DNA of 64,000 bases from Lithodes maja (GCA_037953745.1 JBAKBP010003099.1:62001-126000); one strand, 5' to 3'; positions 22,400 through 33,839 are shown, numbered from the stretch's first letter. Program-made: numbers and translations. Notes: generated from the letters alone by a model not told the origin.

Positions 22400-22984
22400 G
22401 AATGTACAGTACTGTATATACTTTACAAACAGTACATCCGCACAACCATGCACTATGCATCCCAAGCCTGGTCACCTTGCACCAAAACCACAAACATGAA
22501 GAAACTACAAACCACTCCGAATATATCCCTAAAAATCATACCAGGATGCACAAAAACCACATACTGTACTGTACATGCAGAAACACATCCTCCCTCTGAA
22601 GACTCATTTAGACATGACATGAACACAGTCCTACTCTGCAGCCCATGACCCACATCGCCCATGGCACTCCCTAACACATCACCTACCATCACCTTGAGAC
22701 ATGAAACAAACACCTGCCCAATACTACAACCACATATACATCATCATCCCACCCACACCTCCAAACACCAACACACACATACCTCACCAAACACAGTATC
22801 AACAGCAACCCACACAACACAATCCCATATTCTTCACCTTCCAAAGATTAATCCATTAGAAAACACGCTTCCCGAGAAACCCTGAGTCACATTTGCATGC
22901 CTCAGGTCCGGCTATTACCAGATTACAAACATAGAATAGATCCAACTCAAGACCCTTCATGTCCCCGCTGTCAACAATACCTAA
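22400..22984 (+). pseudogene. Degraded LINE fragment, RT C-terminal region
   Basis: Plus-strand frames with MHYASQAWSPCTKTTN and HAETHPPSEDSF, then a cysteine pair in DPSCPRCQ (readable near 22952-22970), resemble the extreme C-terminal part of a Jockey/I-group LINE. The CPRC motif is repeated at about 24255-24345 beyond the inserted pogo-like element. It contains TACTGTACTGTA at about 22562. Fragmentary. Confidence 0.5.
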
Positions 22985-24242
22985 CAGTAAAACCTCGCCC
23001 ATCCAATTCGAGTTTTCTAATTCCACATTAGCTAGCTAATATAAACTAGCTAATGTGGAATTAGAAAACTCGAATTGTGAGAAAGATCTAGGTGTGTTTG
23101 TTAGCAATGATTTGAAGCCTAGACAACAGTGTATAAGCGTTCGAAACAAGGCAAACAGGATTCTCGGGTTCATCTCAAGGAGTGTGAGTAACAGAACTGC
23201 TGATGTTATCTTAAAACTTTACTTGTCATTAGTGAGACCCCATATGGATTATGCTGTTCAATTTTGGTGTCCTTATTACAGAATGGACATAGATTCATTG
23301 GAGAGAGTACAACATAGAATGACAAAAATGATCCATAATATTAGAACTCTTCCGTATAAAGAAAGGTTGAAGAAATTAGGCTTACATTCGTTAGAGAGAT
23401 GCAGAGTTAGAGGGGATACGATAGAAGTGTTCAAGTGGGTTAGTGGGATTAACAAAGGGGACATGACAAATGTACTAAAGCTCAGTGATAGCGAAAGAAC
23501 TCGTACCAATGGTTTCAAATTAGATAAATTTAGTTTCAGAAAAGATGTAGGCAAATATTGGTTTGGTAACAGAGTTGTAGATGGGTGGAATGGACTACCA
23601 AGTGCTATAGTGGGATTAAAAACGATAGGGAGCTTTAAGATAAAATTGGATAAGCATATGGACGAGAAGGGTTGGGTGTAAAGGGGGATCAGCAGGGTTG
23701 GGCCAATCAGCACTCTGCAGACCCCCGTAATCCTGCGTTAATCTAACCGTTTTGGTAAGATGATCCTCAGGGTATTAGAGTGTTGAGCCTATAATTGGGC
23801 TTTGTAATTGGGGTTGTGTGGGACAGGGATCTGCCTTGCTTAGGCCAATCGGCTTTCTGCAGACTCCCATTTTCTTATGTTCCTATGTTCTTATCCAGAC
23901 TAATTAGGGGAGAACCCTGTCTGGATCTGCCAAAAGTCCGGATCTGCTGAAAGTCCGAATATATATTCAGTGGAAACATGAGTCCGGATATCTAACTAAA
24001 ACAACTAGACTTGGGTTTCAGCCATCCAGACAAATCTGGATGGCTGACATACAAGTCTGGATATCTAACACTCAATGTAAACAATACGCGCGGTGACTTG
24101 TATTCGTTTCCGGATTGACTTTTAGTTTTCCAAAGCCATCCAGACAAGTTTGGTTGGCTGAAACATGAGTCTGGATCGAAATGCCTGCCCGAACCTCTCG
24201 GATTTCTGGATCTAAGAGCACCGGATGGGCGAGGTTCTACTG
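22985..24242. mobile_element. Pogo/Tigger-like MITE split by a LINE
   Basis: The left end is cagtaaaacctcgcccatcc at 22985, the right end ggatgggcgaggttctactg at 24223-24242, followed by TA. The ends are inverted repeats with CAG...CTG termini. The intact equivalent is at 37925-38329. A CR1-like LINE at 23006-23892 separates the first 21 bp from the rest. Confidence 0.82.
23006..23892 (+). pseudogene. CR1-like LINE, 5'-truncated copy with inverted 5' end
   Basis: The open frame 23055-23681 encodes the RT C-terminal region: NCEKDLGVFVSNDLKPRQQC, VRPHMDYAVQFWCPYY, LERVQHRMTKMIHNIR, then NGLPSAIVGLKTIGSFKIKL. The 3' end is a short octamer-like tail (cttatgttcctatgttctt). The element is bracketed by ATCCA at 23001-23005 and 23893-23897, a target duplication. 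Its first 30 bp are an inverted copy of the next segment, forming a hairpin. The same LINE on the minus strand is at 60228-61590. Confidence 0.85.
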
Positions 24243-24754
24243 TAGATACAACTCAAGACCCTTCTTGTCCCCGCTGTCAACATCCCACTGAAAACACAGA
24301 ATACTTAATAAACTCCACTGCCTTACAATTGCCCCGTACAGGCATAACTTAACATAACCTCGCTCGGAGATCTCTGGACCCACCCGAGAGAGGTGGCCGA
24401 CTACCTGGATGCCAAGTGATTCCCATAAAGGGCATCTTGTGGCTACAACAACAATTGCTGAGAGATCTTGAAAGCAAATTACTGAACAGGCAAGATTTAT
24501 ATAACCATGACCATCTAGGTGTATACTTATTGCTCTAATACAGGTTCTCGAAACTATAGCAAATCTGAAAATAGAAAGATCTATGGTAAGTGCAACAGGG
24601 TAATGGTTTTACTGAAGAATTAAATGCAGAGTAAAAAATATTCTATAAACAGTACCTGTATCTCAATTAGCAATAATTAAATTTGAAAAAACTTGAAAAT
24701 TATCTACAGTATACCAAACTGTATAAAGGTGCATAGAAAGTGAGGACATGTCAA

Positions 24755-25860
24755 AGTATATATCTATACAGTATATGTTTTTATACTCCCAGCCAGACTC
24801 GAACCACTGATAGTCAGGACGAGTGTCCATGCCTTAATCCACTACACCGCGACGTGATAAATGATACCTAATCTTTTCCTATTTATATTAATTAAGAAGG
24901 GAAATCCTACATGGAGAAAGTATTTAGAATACATACTGTACATAAATACATAAGTTTAAAGACCATTTTGTCCACAGAGAATGTGGTTACAGTGTCACAT
25001 GTGTATGAAATTAAAAAATTTCTCCATGTAGGATTTCCCTTCTTAATATAAATAGGAAAAGGTTATGTATCCTTTATCACGCTGTGGTGTAGTGGATTAA
25101 AGCATGGACACTCGTCCTGATTGTCAGTTGTTCGAGTCCGACTGGGAGTATGAAATAATTTAGTAACTCATGTGTGCAGTATTTGCGAGATATACTGTAC
25201 TTGATAACACGAGTCATTAAGACTCGTGTTTGGCTGGGCTATAATGAAATTAAATCACTTCAACCCAAGTTGCGTGGGGCTACTTGTCAAAATCCCTGTA
25301 TGGTATCCTGGAATATGGATCAGACAACATGTATGAAATTAAATACATTCTCCATGTAGGATTTCCCTTCTCCTAAATATAAATAAGAAAAATTTAAGTA
25401 TCCTTTATCACGCCGTGACTTAGTGCATTAGAGCATGGACACTCGTCCTGACTGTCGGTGGTTTGAGTCCGGCTGGGAATATTAAAACATTAAGTAGCTC
25501 ATATGTATTTGTGAGATATACTTTATATTTATGACTCGTATTTGGCTGGGCGAGAATTAAAAGAAATCACCTAAACCCGAGTTGCGTGGGGTTATTTGTA
25601 AAAATCCCTGTATGGTATCTTGGAATATGGATCCTATGACTTGTGTATGAAATTAAGTACTTTCTCCATTTAGGATTTCCTTTCTCCTTAATATATATAT
25701 AGGAAAAGGTTAAGTATCCTTTATCACGCCGTGGTGTAGTGGATTAAAGCATGGAAACTTGTCCTGAATGTCGGTGGTTCGAGTCCGGCTGGGAATATAA
25801 AATCATTTAGTAGCCCACGTGTATTTGTGAGATATAATTATATATATACAGTACAGTACA
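24755..25860. repeat. Second tRNA-headed SINE array, about 320-bp units, plus an inverted unit
   Basis: Plus-strand heads at about 25078, 25409 and 25725 share gtggtgtagtggattaaagc (A-box region) and gtcggtggttcgagtccggc (B box), with spacings of 331 and 316 bp. An inverted head lies at 24783-24860. Each head is followed by the same body (tgtatggtatcctggaatat). The repeated catgtaggatttcccttct marks the unit edge. These are tRNA-derived units in tandem rather than a tRNA gene cluster, because each head is degenerate and carried in a longer unit. Confidence 0.72.
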
Positions 25861-26638
25861 GCCAGCATTCGTATAACGCTGAAATATGGTACCCAGAATG
25901 TGCGGTGTAATAGAAAAACGCGTTATAGAAACCACATACAGTATTTACATGTTATAGGATTTCACCACCGCATGTTCTGCAATTTTCAGCATTTTTCAAG
26001 ATTTTTAAGGACATTTACCTACCTAATAAATATTTAATAACGTGTACAAACACTGCAAAATACGGATTTTAGGGACCCAAGTCGCCCCAGGGAGTGATTC
26101 ACTCACTGATTGGTCCACGTAAGAACACGTCACTCAATCTGAGCCCTCTAATTAGCTGCCACTATCACCAATCATTGTTCTTCAATTCTAGGGCTATTTC
26201 AATATATTTATATTCTAATCTATGTAACTTATATGTCTAAATGTAGCACAAACCTTTGTCTTGGGAAAGTTGAAGACTACAACCCTCTACATCCAGTGGT
26301 TGTTGTGCGATGCTGTGACGCTTAGCCTCGCTGTCACCGGTAATCTGAACAGTATATACTGTATATAGTTTCCTTTCCGATATCACACGCCATTCCAAAG
26401 GCACTGTTACCAGTGCATGGGACTCCGTTGGGAGTGTTGTTACCAGATCTTGGATATACTGTATGTACCATGGGAACCATTGGAAACCTTGGGATTGTTT
26501 TGCGCCGTCACTTGGCAACAATGAGCATAGATACGATGTGTCATAACGGTCACCAGTCACCATGTCTTTACCTAATTTGGATTATTTTTTGGTCAAGAAA
26601 TTACAAAATACATATATACTTACATACAGTATACATAT
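25861..26638. other. No gene recognised
   Basis: It begins with three consecutive TACAGTA-type words (25848-25862). The words aaacgcgttatagaaacc (25915-25932) and, inverted, tagaaacgcgcattatagca (27651-27670) might be the two ends of an old Tigger-like element. That is weak inference. A 108-codon minus frame at 26237-26563 has no motif. Confidence 0.35.
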
Positions 26639-26642
26639 TTAA

Positions 26643-26846
26643 CCGCTTCAACACAATGACGTCTTCTTATAATTTATTTTGGCTAAAGTTTGACAATTGC
26701 ATGCAGCTTAAGAAGGACCTGTGTTATTCCGAGGGTTTGTTGAATCATATTTACCGCTTTGAGTCCTAGAGGTAGATTATAAGCCAAACAAACTCGTCTA
26801 ATGGTAACCAGAATAAGGTGAAAATTACGTCATCGTGGTGAAAGGG
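26643..26846. mobile_element. TTAA element family E, short copy
   Basis: 204 bp between TTAA 26639-26642 and 26847-26850. Ends ccgcttcaacaca and tcgtggtgaaaggg. The internal ctcgtctaatggtaaccaga is related to atcgtctaatagcagccaga at 31615-31634, so the two share a family. Non-coding. Confidence 0.62.
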
Positions 26847-26850
26847 TTAA

Positions 26851-27430
26851 AGACCGAGTGCTCCACGCGTAGTACGGTTCCGGTCTCATGTCCTAATGGC
26901 GACGTTCCAGGCAGCCCTGTTCAGACTGCCTCACTTGTCAGGTTCTTTGATTCAAGATAAGATCAGAAGGTCTGATCCCACGTCTTTCTTGGTCCACCCC
27001 TTGGTGCAGCTCCCTCCACATTCATGCACTTTTATCTTTTCACCCAACTTAGTTCATCCATCCTCTGCACATGTCCAAACCATCCAAGCCTGCTAGTAAG
27101 CATCTCATCACTGATACTCTTGATACCTAACCTTCTCCTCAGCTCTTCACTATATATCCTATCTTGCAGTTTGGCAACACACATACATTTCACCATTCGC
27201 AACTCGTTGCGTTCCATTCTGCTGATATCATCCGCTTTGAAAGGCCACGTTTCTGAACCATATGCCATTACGCTTCTAACGCATGAAGCGTACACTTTTC
27301 CCTTCAAGGGGAGAGGGAGTCTTCTCATGGGAAGTAGTGGCAACAGTTCTCTAAACTTTCCCCAGCCGCATCTTATTCTGGCGATAGTGGGGGCCTCAGC
27401 CCCACCACCGGCAGAGATTGCATCTCCCAA
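26851..27430 (-). pseudogene. RTE-like LINE fragment
   Basis: The minus frame 27430-27032 reads LKGKVYASCVRSVMAYGSET, RNELRMVKCM and TSRLGWFGHVQRMDELSWVK, the C-terminal block of an RTE-type polymerase. It continues into the same 3' UTR as at 19690. It abuts the TTAA element on its left. 5' truncated. Confidence 0.75.
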
Positions 27431-27434
27431 TTAG

Positions 27435-29265
27435 CATAACATGTCCATCATCTCCAGTGCCTCATTGCCAATTAACACTTTCGAGCCAGTCATTGAACAC
27501 AATCTCACCTTGACTGCACAATACGTCATCAGATCACATGTTCAACAAAACACCCCAGATTTGCACCACTACGGTACTGAGCCCAGATATCGTGTTATAA
27601 TAATTGAGGGACCCTTTAGGCGCCTCCTGCGTTAGAGGCGCACCGCTCCATAGAAACGCGCATTATAGCATCGCTGAATAAAAATATAGTATTCTGCAGA
27701 GATTGAATGATGTGCCAGTAAATAGTTTCATATTTATCTTAAAGTACAGTAGTTTGAAACTTAAGATTCCTTATGGCAATTTTGAAGCTCTGGTTTTACA
27801 ATAATTAGTACAGTAATAAAATTAAATATTTATATACTGAATATATTTATTTGTTTAATGCTTTTAGTTATTGGCTCTTGCCATCTCTTTCTTCGCATTT
27901 CACATGGTACCCAATGACTTTCGTCCATCCCCATGTTAACAAGAGTAAGCTTCTTTTTTTTTTTTTTTTTACTTGATTGCAGCTTTCTACGCAGCATAAT
28001 CTTTTGAATAACTGTATTCAATATACGTGCCCCAAGATAATTTCTGACAAACTATCTCAGATCTTTTGTATTGTATTATACTGTACTGCAGTATACTGCT
28101 TGCCAAGTTACAGTAGTCACTAGAATTTATATATATATAAATTATACTGTATATACATTTATACAGTATATATATATATTGAGAGAGAGTAATATAGTTC
28201 TTAACACTATAAACCCCCAAATGAAATTTATGAAAGCATGTGATCGGATCATTAAAACCAATATACTGTACCAATGTTGTTGTATTACCGTATATACTAG
28301 ACTACTGTACCCGTGGAGTAACATATCAAAGCATTTCATAAATACCCCACTGTTCTTTCACTTAATATGCAGTGCAGTACAGTATATATTAATGATATCG
28401 CATTTGAGATTAGGGCACAAATATTGTTATCACAAAGATGTAATCGCAAAGTTGCAGTCGATTGATTGATAAAAAGTTGAATGAACGTATAGTCCATTCA
28501 TTATAAGTACTGTAGGCCAAAAATTGTGACCCATAACCTGTAACTCAAAAAGGGCTAGAGCAAATGAGCAGTAAATGTTCACACCTATTCCCTGCCTGAC
28601 CCTTCCCAAATATTAGAGATATTAGCACAAAAAAAATAAAAAAATATATATATATATATATATATAAATTATATACTGTATATATATATAATTTGGTTCG
28701 CTCACTCTTTCAAGTTTGGGGTAGACACTTGTTACAAGTAGCTTTGCCTTTTGTCTCTTTCATACACAGAAAAAGAAAAAAAAATAGTTATAGGGGTTTG
28801 TGGTCAAGATTTTTGGCCTAATTATAGTGAATAGATTATAATTTTATGAAATTATTACAAGCAAAATAAAAATGTTTAGCACCAATTTTGTTATGCTTTA
28901 CATTTTATGCTACACATACTAGCCTACCCCCAGGGGATTAGGGGGGCCTCTACCAAAGTGGTAGAAGAAATAAAAGAATATGCCCCACGTGTCTACTGCG
29001 TGTTGTAGATGCTACTAAAAGGGGGATGACGTGACCCTGGGCCACCGTTCATCATCTTAGGTCTGTATCAGCCTCATGGTAGTGAAGGGACACCAGGGTG
29101 CCATAATATAGTCTCTGGAATGGCTGCTCTTGCCCTGAAAGGTTGCCTTGGGGCATTTGGGGTGGCTCCATGATTGCATGGAGCTGGAGACTTATTTAGA
29201 AGTAACTTCACCCCCTATCTATCATGTCTGTGTCACTATTTCTCTCTATACGGTATGTAGGTGCA
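27435..29265. other. AT-rich, no gene; simple repeats
   Basis: A poly-T run at about 27953-27970, a (TA)n tract at 28644-28690 and several TACTGTA/TACAGTA words near 28080-28160 and 28380. Small open frames here have no family motif. Nothing else is recognised. Confidence 0.55.
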
Positions 29266-29269
29266 TGTA

Positions 29270-29463
29270 CAGTTTGCCGCACATATTCTATTCCGTTGGG
29301 GGTCGTGATTTGGCAGCGCTGCACCCACTTCCCCAACCCCCCTCCCTCGCTCCACCTCCTAACTTCCACTATTGGTAGGAGGTGGAATGAGGGAGGGGGG
29401 TGCGGCTCTGCCAAGTTACGATTTGCTGAGAAGGTTGAGAAATGGAATATGTGCGGTAAACTG
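29270..29463. mobile_element. Mariner/pogo-type foldback MITE with CAG...CTG ends
   Basis: 194 bp, flanked by TA at 29268-29269 and 29464-29465. It begins cagtttgccgcacatattct and ends with its complement, gaatatgtgcggtaaactg. The arms extend almost to the centre near 29366 (ccacctcctaacttcc / gtaggaggtgg). It is a nearly perfect hairpin without coding capacity. It is the cleanest example here of the end type whose excision would leave TACAGTA or TACTGTA. Confidence 0.85.
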
Positions 29464-29465
29464 TA

Positions 29466-30372
29466 CATACTGTATATGTGTATATGGATGTGTGTATGCA
29501 TGTGTACGTGTATGTATTAGGGGGAGGGAGAGATGCGGATGATTCGATGATATAGATGGGTAGATAGATCAATAGATATACTGTACTGTAGATAGATGGT
29601 CTCAATATTATCAAGGAAATCTTACTTGTGACCAAATTATGGTGATAATGCAGTATAACCAATTCAGAATGAGTAACTGACATTTATTTCTATATAAAAT
29701 CAGTAGAGAACCAAGAGAAAAACCAATACAGAGAAGAAAGGAGCAAAATACAAAAATATAAAGGATAGCTACAGTACAACAATATTTGACAAAAAAGATA
29801 CATGAACACTATCTAGTCTGATGTCTTGTGGGTTACTATGATATTTACTTTGCTTAATTATTATTGAGGATTTTGCTTGTCTTTGCCATTTCCGAGCAAT
29901 GTATTTTAACTTTCCACAATAGGCTAGCAAAAATGCCTTCCCAGACTTCCTTTGAATTAAAAAAAATGCCAACTCAGACCCACTTCAAGCTAAATTTGTA
30001 CATTCTTTGTCAAAGTTACAGGCTCACTATTGCTGACCCATATATAAATCAACACCTGAATTGGGTGAAGCATCTTAATCTTATCACTAAATTAATGGGG
30101 TTAAAAGTCTTAAAATCTCCTAACTAATGGAGCAAAACAGGGGAGGTCCTAAAAGGCCTCTTTCAGACCGAATAGGGTTAAGAGAATGAAAGAATGATAG
30201 ATGATAAAACATTAAAAACAGGAAAAGATTTAGGAAAGAAAAGGTAGACAGTAGTATTAAGAGGAAGTAAGGAAAATAGTTAAAAAGAGAAGATAAAGCA
30301 ATGTAGTACAGCCCCTTCCAAAAGAAGACAACATTCATTGAAAATAGGAAGGAAAGAAAAATGCAAGCAAAA
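29466..30372. other. No gene recognised
   Basis: It contains gatagat-type simple repeats near 29560-29600 and a (CA/GT)-like stretch at 29480-29515. No coding motif. Confidence 0.55.
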
Positions 30373-30376
30373 TTAA

Positions 30377-30796
30377 CCCATTGGCTGCGGCTATGTTTGG
30401 GCTATTTAGGGCATATTCAGGCACTCCTGAATGATAAATCAAGCATCTGCATTAAATGAAGTGTATTCTGCCGAAAACTAGGCGAAAATAGCTTCAAAAT
30501 GACACCAGAACGGACCGTGTACGTGGTTTGGTTCACTCGCAGTGGTCCCAGTGAAACGCGGGAACCCCGCTATTATGTAACACTCGCTCGCTTGGCTACA
30601 CTGATGAGAGAGACAGAGAGACTCGCCCGAGACACAGCCCAGCTCAGTGAGCCGCTCGGTGCTCAGAGGGTCGGAGGTGGGCCCCTCACGCTCCCACCCA
30701 CTGACACTCAATTTTTACGTTTTTTACAGGCTTTTAAAGCCTGGAAATTGCTGTAACTTGCCAAAACATTCCAGAACGTCACCCACAGCGAAAGGG
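30377..30796. mobile_element. TTAA element family C, copy 4
   Basis: 420 bp between TTAA 30373-30376 and 30797-30800. Start ccattggctgcggctatg, end acccacagcgaaaggg. It aligns with 11034-11454 along its length (atgataaatcaagcatctgc shared). The small frames in it have no motif. Confidence 0.78.
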
Positions 30797-31040
30797 TTAA
30801 TACAGTACAAGAATTTACATACAGTAGATGAAAAAGCCGAGATGTGAGCAAAATATAGAAATATAATATACTGTACTGTACTAAAGTAATCTGTAAAATT
30901 TTAGGGTGGGAGCAAAAAAAAAAAAAAAAATATATTATACAGTACTTGCAATAGTACTTCTCAGAGGTAGTCAATGGATTTTGATCCAGCTTGATGTGCA
31001 AAACTAATGAAAGCTATGCATGTATATTATGTCAGTGTTG

Positions 31041-31228
31041 ATATTTGAAATTATATTTGTTCTACTCCTGCACGGATAGATAACCAAATATTTGAAATTA
31101 TATTTGTTCAACTCCTGCACAGATAGATAACCAAATATTTGAAATTATATTTGTTCAACTCCTGCACGGATAGATAACCAAATATTTGAAATTATATTTG
31201 TTCAACTTCTTCACGGATAGATAACCAA
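31041..31228. repeat. Tandem repeat, 4 x 47 bp
   Basis: Units begin atatttgaaattatatttgt at 31041, 31088, 31135 and 31182, an exact 47-bp period with few substitutions. AT-rich and non-coding. Confidence 0.93.
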
Positions 31229-31354
31229 ACTGATAAAACTAAAATGGCTTAAAAGCATACATAGAAGCATTTAGACATCTTAAGAATTTCATTTGAAACC
31301 ATAATGGGGAATACAAAAAATAAATAAATAGTGGAGCAACCTGTTAATCCTTAA

Positions 31355-31977
31355 CCCACAAAAAGCAGGAGCTTGAAAATTCCAGGGCGCCCTGAGCAGG
31401 CACCGTCTCGAATTTTCACTTTTTTCAACTCATTCTAGCTATGTGAAACAAGGTTAACCCCTACTGTACCGGTGGCATCTTTTTAATTATATTCTAGCTA
31501 TATACAGTATAGACTATTGTGAAGAATAGAAGGATTTGTGGTAATAAATAGGGCTAAGTGAGATAGTTCGAAGCCTGTTAAATTTTGCTGACGGCCCTTT
31601 GTAAGCTGAAATAAATCGTCTAATAGCAGCCAGAATAAAGTTAACTCCCCCAGACATATTATGTTCCAGTAAGTCCGAGGAGGCGGGAGCCCCAGGATCA
31701 TTGCCACTGCCTCGCACTACACTCACAACAACACTGCGGCCGTTAGAATTATCGCAGGAGGCTGAGGTTGCCACCAACGGTTTTATCGTATGGTAACTTA
31801 TCGGACTTACTGAGCTCATATGACGCAAAATTGCGTCATAAACTTATTGGAGAGGTATAGAGATAAGTCCATATGACGCGATCGCGTCATATGAGTTTTT
31901 GGTGGACTTATTCATATGACGCGATCGCGTCATATATGTCGCAAGGAGTTAATAAGATATCGCCGGTACAGAAGGGG
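31355..31977. mobile_element. TTAA element family E, long copy with palindromes
   Basis: It is bounded by TTAA at 31351-31354 and 31978-31981. Ends cccacaaaaagcagg and cggtacagaagggg. It shares the tcgtctaat-gcagccagaata block with 26643-26846. Three palindromes lie inside: arms tatgacgcaa/ttgcgtcata near 31819-31840, and two perfect 22-bp palindromes centred on gcgatcgc at 31871-31892 and 31914-31935. An internal TTAA at 31949-31952 makes the right boundary uncertain. Confidence 0.55.
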
Positions 31978-32224
31978 TTAAGGAAGAAGACAAAATGTAT
32001 GGAGGAACGTACATGTTCTGGCCTCTACAGAGACAAAAACATCTCGTTTCTAGATGGTCTGTGGCCTTGAAAGTGACGAGAGGAATTGGAGGTGTTTTTG
32101 AGCGAAAAACAGTGCCAAGATCAAACATTTGGACTGCTTACCGCTTCATTGATTTTGTCTAAGCGCATGTTTTTACGAACTGTATATTAACTTTCTATAT
32201 TTTGTTTATAATTACAGTACTGTA

Positions 32225-32433
32225 CACTCGGTCCAAGAAGTATCTGCACCCCTACGCTGATCAGCTGGTGTGTACAGCTTGATAGGGTTGGCACCTCTGC
32301 CTGCAACTACATCCATGTGTCAGAGACGATAGTCTCTGACACATGGATATAGTTGCAGGTAGAGATGTCTACCCTACCGAGCTGTACACACCAGATGATA
32401 GCATAGGGGTGCAGATACTTCTTGGAGCGACTG
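32225..32433. mobile_element. Foldback Tc1/mariner-type MITE, near-perfect palindrome
   Basis: TA at 32223-32224 and 32434-32435 flank a 209-bp inverted repeat whose centre is near 32329 (gtgtcagagac-gata-gtctctgacac). The ends read cactcggtccaagaagtatc and gatacttcttggagcgactg. The right end is CTG; the left has changed from the expected CAG to CAC. It would form a single long hairpin. Confidence 0.85.
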
Positions 32434-32637
32434 TACATACTGTATGTTTTACATGTATAACAGTATGTTAATAACACTAGCAGGCCGTGAAAGGAGCTTG
32501 GCTGGTTGTTCCATTAGGTTAATAACACAAGCAGGCCGTGAAAGGAGCTTGGCTGGTTGTCCCATTATGGGGGGTCGAGTGATCGGACGAGGTCAGAAAG
32601 CTTGCACACATATGCTCACTCTACTGGTTCGTGGTGA

Positions 32638-33042
32638 TGGGCTGGTCTATCAGAGTGAGAACTGAGCGATCTCTGCCATACCCATAGCTTACTCTGACTG
32701 TTCCTTTTACAGTACTTATATATTTTCTAGATCTCAAGTGACGGCGTCTCTTCCGTGGATTGACCTCCCAATCTACCAAGATTGGAAGCCAAAGCGTCAC
32801 ATTTTTCCTTTGCCCCTCAACTTTCTCTTCATAATTGCTGAGGGGCACAGGGCCCTGGGTGTGGCTTTGGTTTCCCGGGCGTTTCCGCACCCTCCTCAGC
32901 TCCCCGCCATGGAGTGGCTTCGGTCACCCAGGCTTTATTGTGGTCAGAAGGGAGGGTTCTGTGGGGGCGCTCGGTTATGGCCTTGGCCTTGCTCGGGGCC
33001 TTGGGGCTGTTCGGTCAGGCAGCTTGGGGAACAACAACAACA
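32638..33042 (+). mobile_element. CAA-tailed SINE-like retroposon, copy 1
   Basis: 405 bp ending in (CAA)n, flanked by a 15-16-bp target duplication (actggttcgtggtga at 32623-32637 and, with one extra g, 33043-33058). The same 5' end is used by the copy at 54029-54435, so this is a defined unit and not a random truncation. No obvious tRNA head. It carries a TACAGTA at 32708 that is absent from the other copy. Confidence 0.82.
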
Positions 33043-33058
33043 ACTGGTTCGTGGGTGA

Positions 33059-33839
33059 TTGAGTGGAAGCGGCTGCGTGCCATAACCCCGGGTGTGTCCT
33101 AGTGATCTAAGCAACCGCTAGGAACCACCAAGTCTCCCCAGACCCATGCTTTCAGGGTGGGGGGGGGAATGCAAAACGTCTCCGGAGATTATCGGGGTGC
33201 GCTGCAGGGACATCTCCGGATGGTACACGCCCTATAAAAGTTCAAGTCCAAATCTGGATTAGATCATTAGTAAAGATGGTGAAAAATATTTTGTTTATTG
33301 TGGGCCACTTACTGAACATAACCTTGCACACTTTCTAGTAGACAAGACTCATCCAATGCTTCCAGAACTATCGTAGAGTATATGTGTGCATCAATTCACA
33401 CCATTGTCGGCCAATTCAAACGTGACATCTTCAAATACAACATACAAACAGCAGTTGCCAGATGTCCCCTCCCCCATTTTATTATTTTGCTTGTTAAGCT
33501 TTGGCTAATATATTATATGATTCAACAACTTATTATGAATGTGGATTCACCAGTAATGGTCATTTTCAAATCTATAATAATCAATTAAAATGGAAGAAAC
33601 TTAAAAAATAACAAATTACATGATTGTATGCTTTTTTGGATTAAAGGCAATAAAAAGAAGATATACCGTAGGCCCACATCAAACCCTCAAGAACTAAGAG
33701 CTTGACAGTTTGAGCCCTTTTAAGAAACTGAGAAACCTAGATTTTGTTAACACTGATAATTACCAAGTAAAGCATGTGACTTTTATCACATTTATCGTAT
33801 TCGTATGATATTCAACATGGTTTCTTTTAATACTCCATA
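33059..33839. other. No gene recognised
   Basis: A G run lies at about 33159-33167 and tctccggagatt/acatctccgga words at 33178-33218, followed by AT-rich DNA. No coding motif. Confidence 0.5.

Noticed and set aside
22562..22573. TACTGTACTGTA as a scar correcting a frame
   Set aside because: The LINE frame is open as written and removal of 10 bp would break it; not informative.
28644..28690. Regulatory TATA cluster
   Set aside because: A plain (TA)n microsatellite with no gene beside it.
29208..29520. Overlapping plus- and minus-strand frames of about 97 codons
   Set aside because: They are the two arms of a foldback MITE read in different frames.
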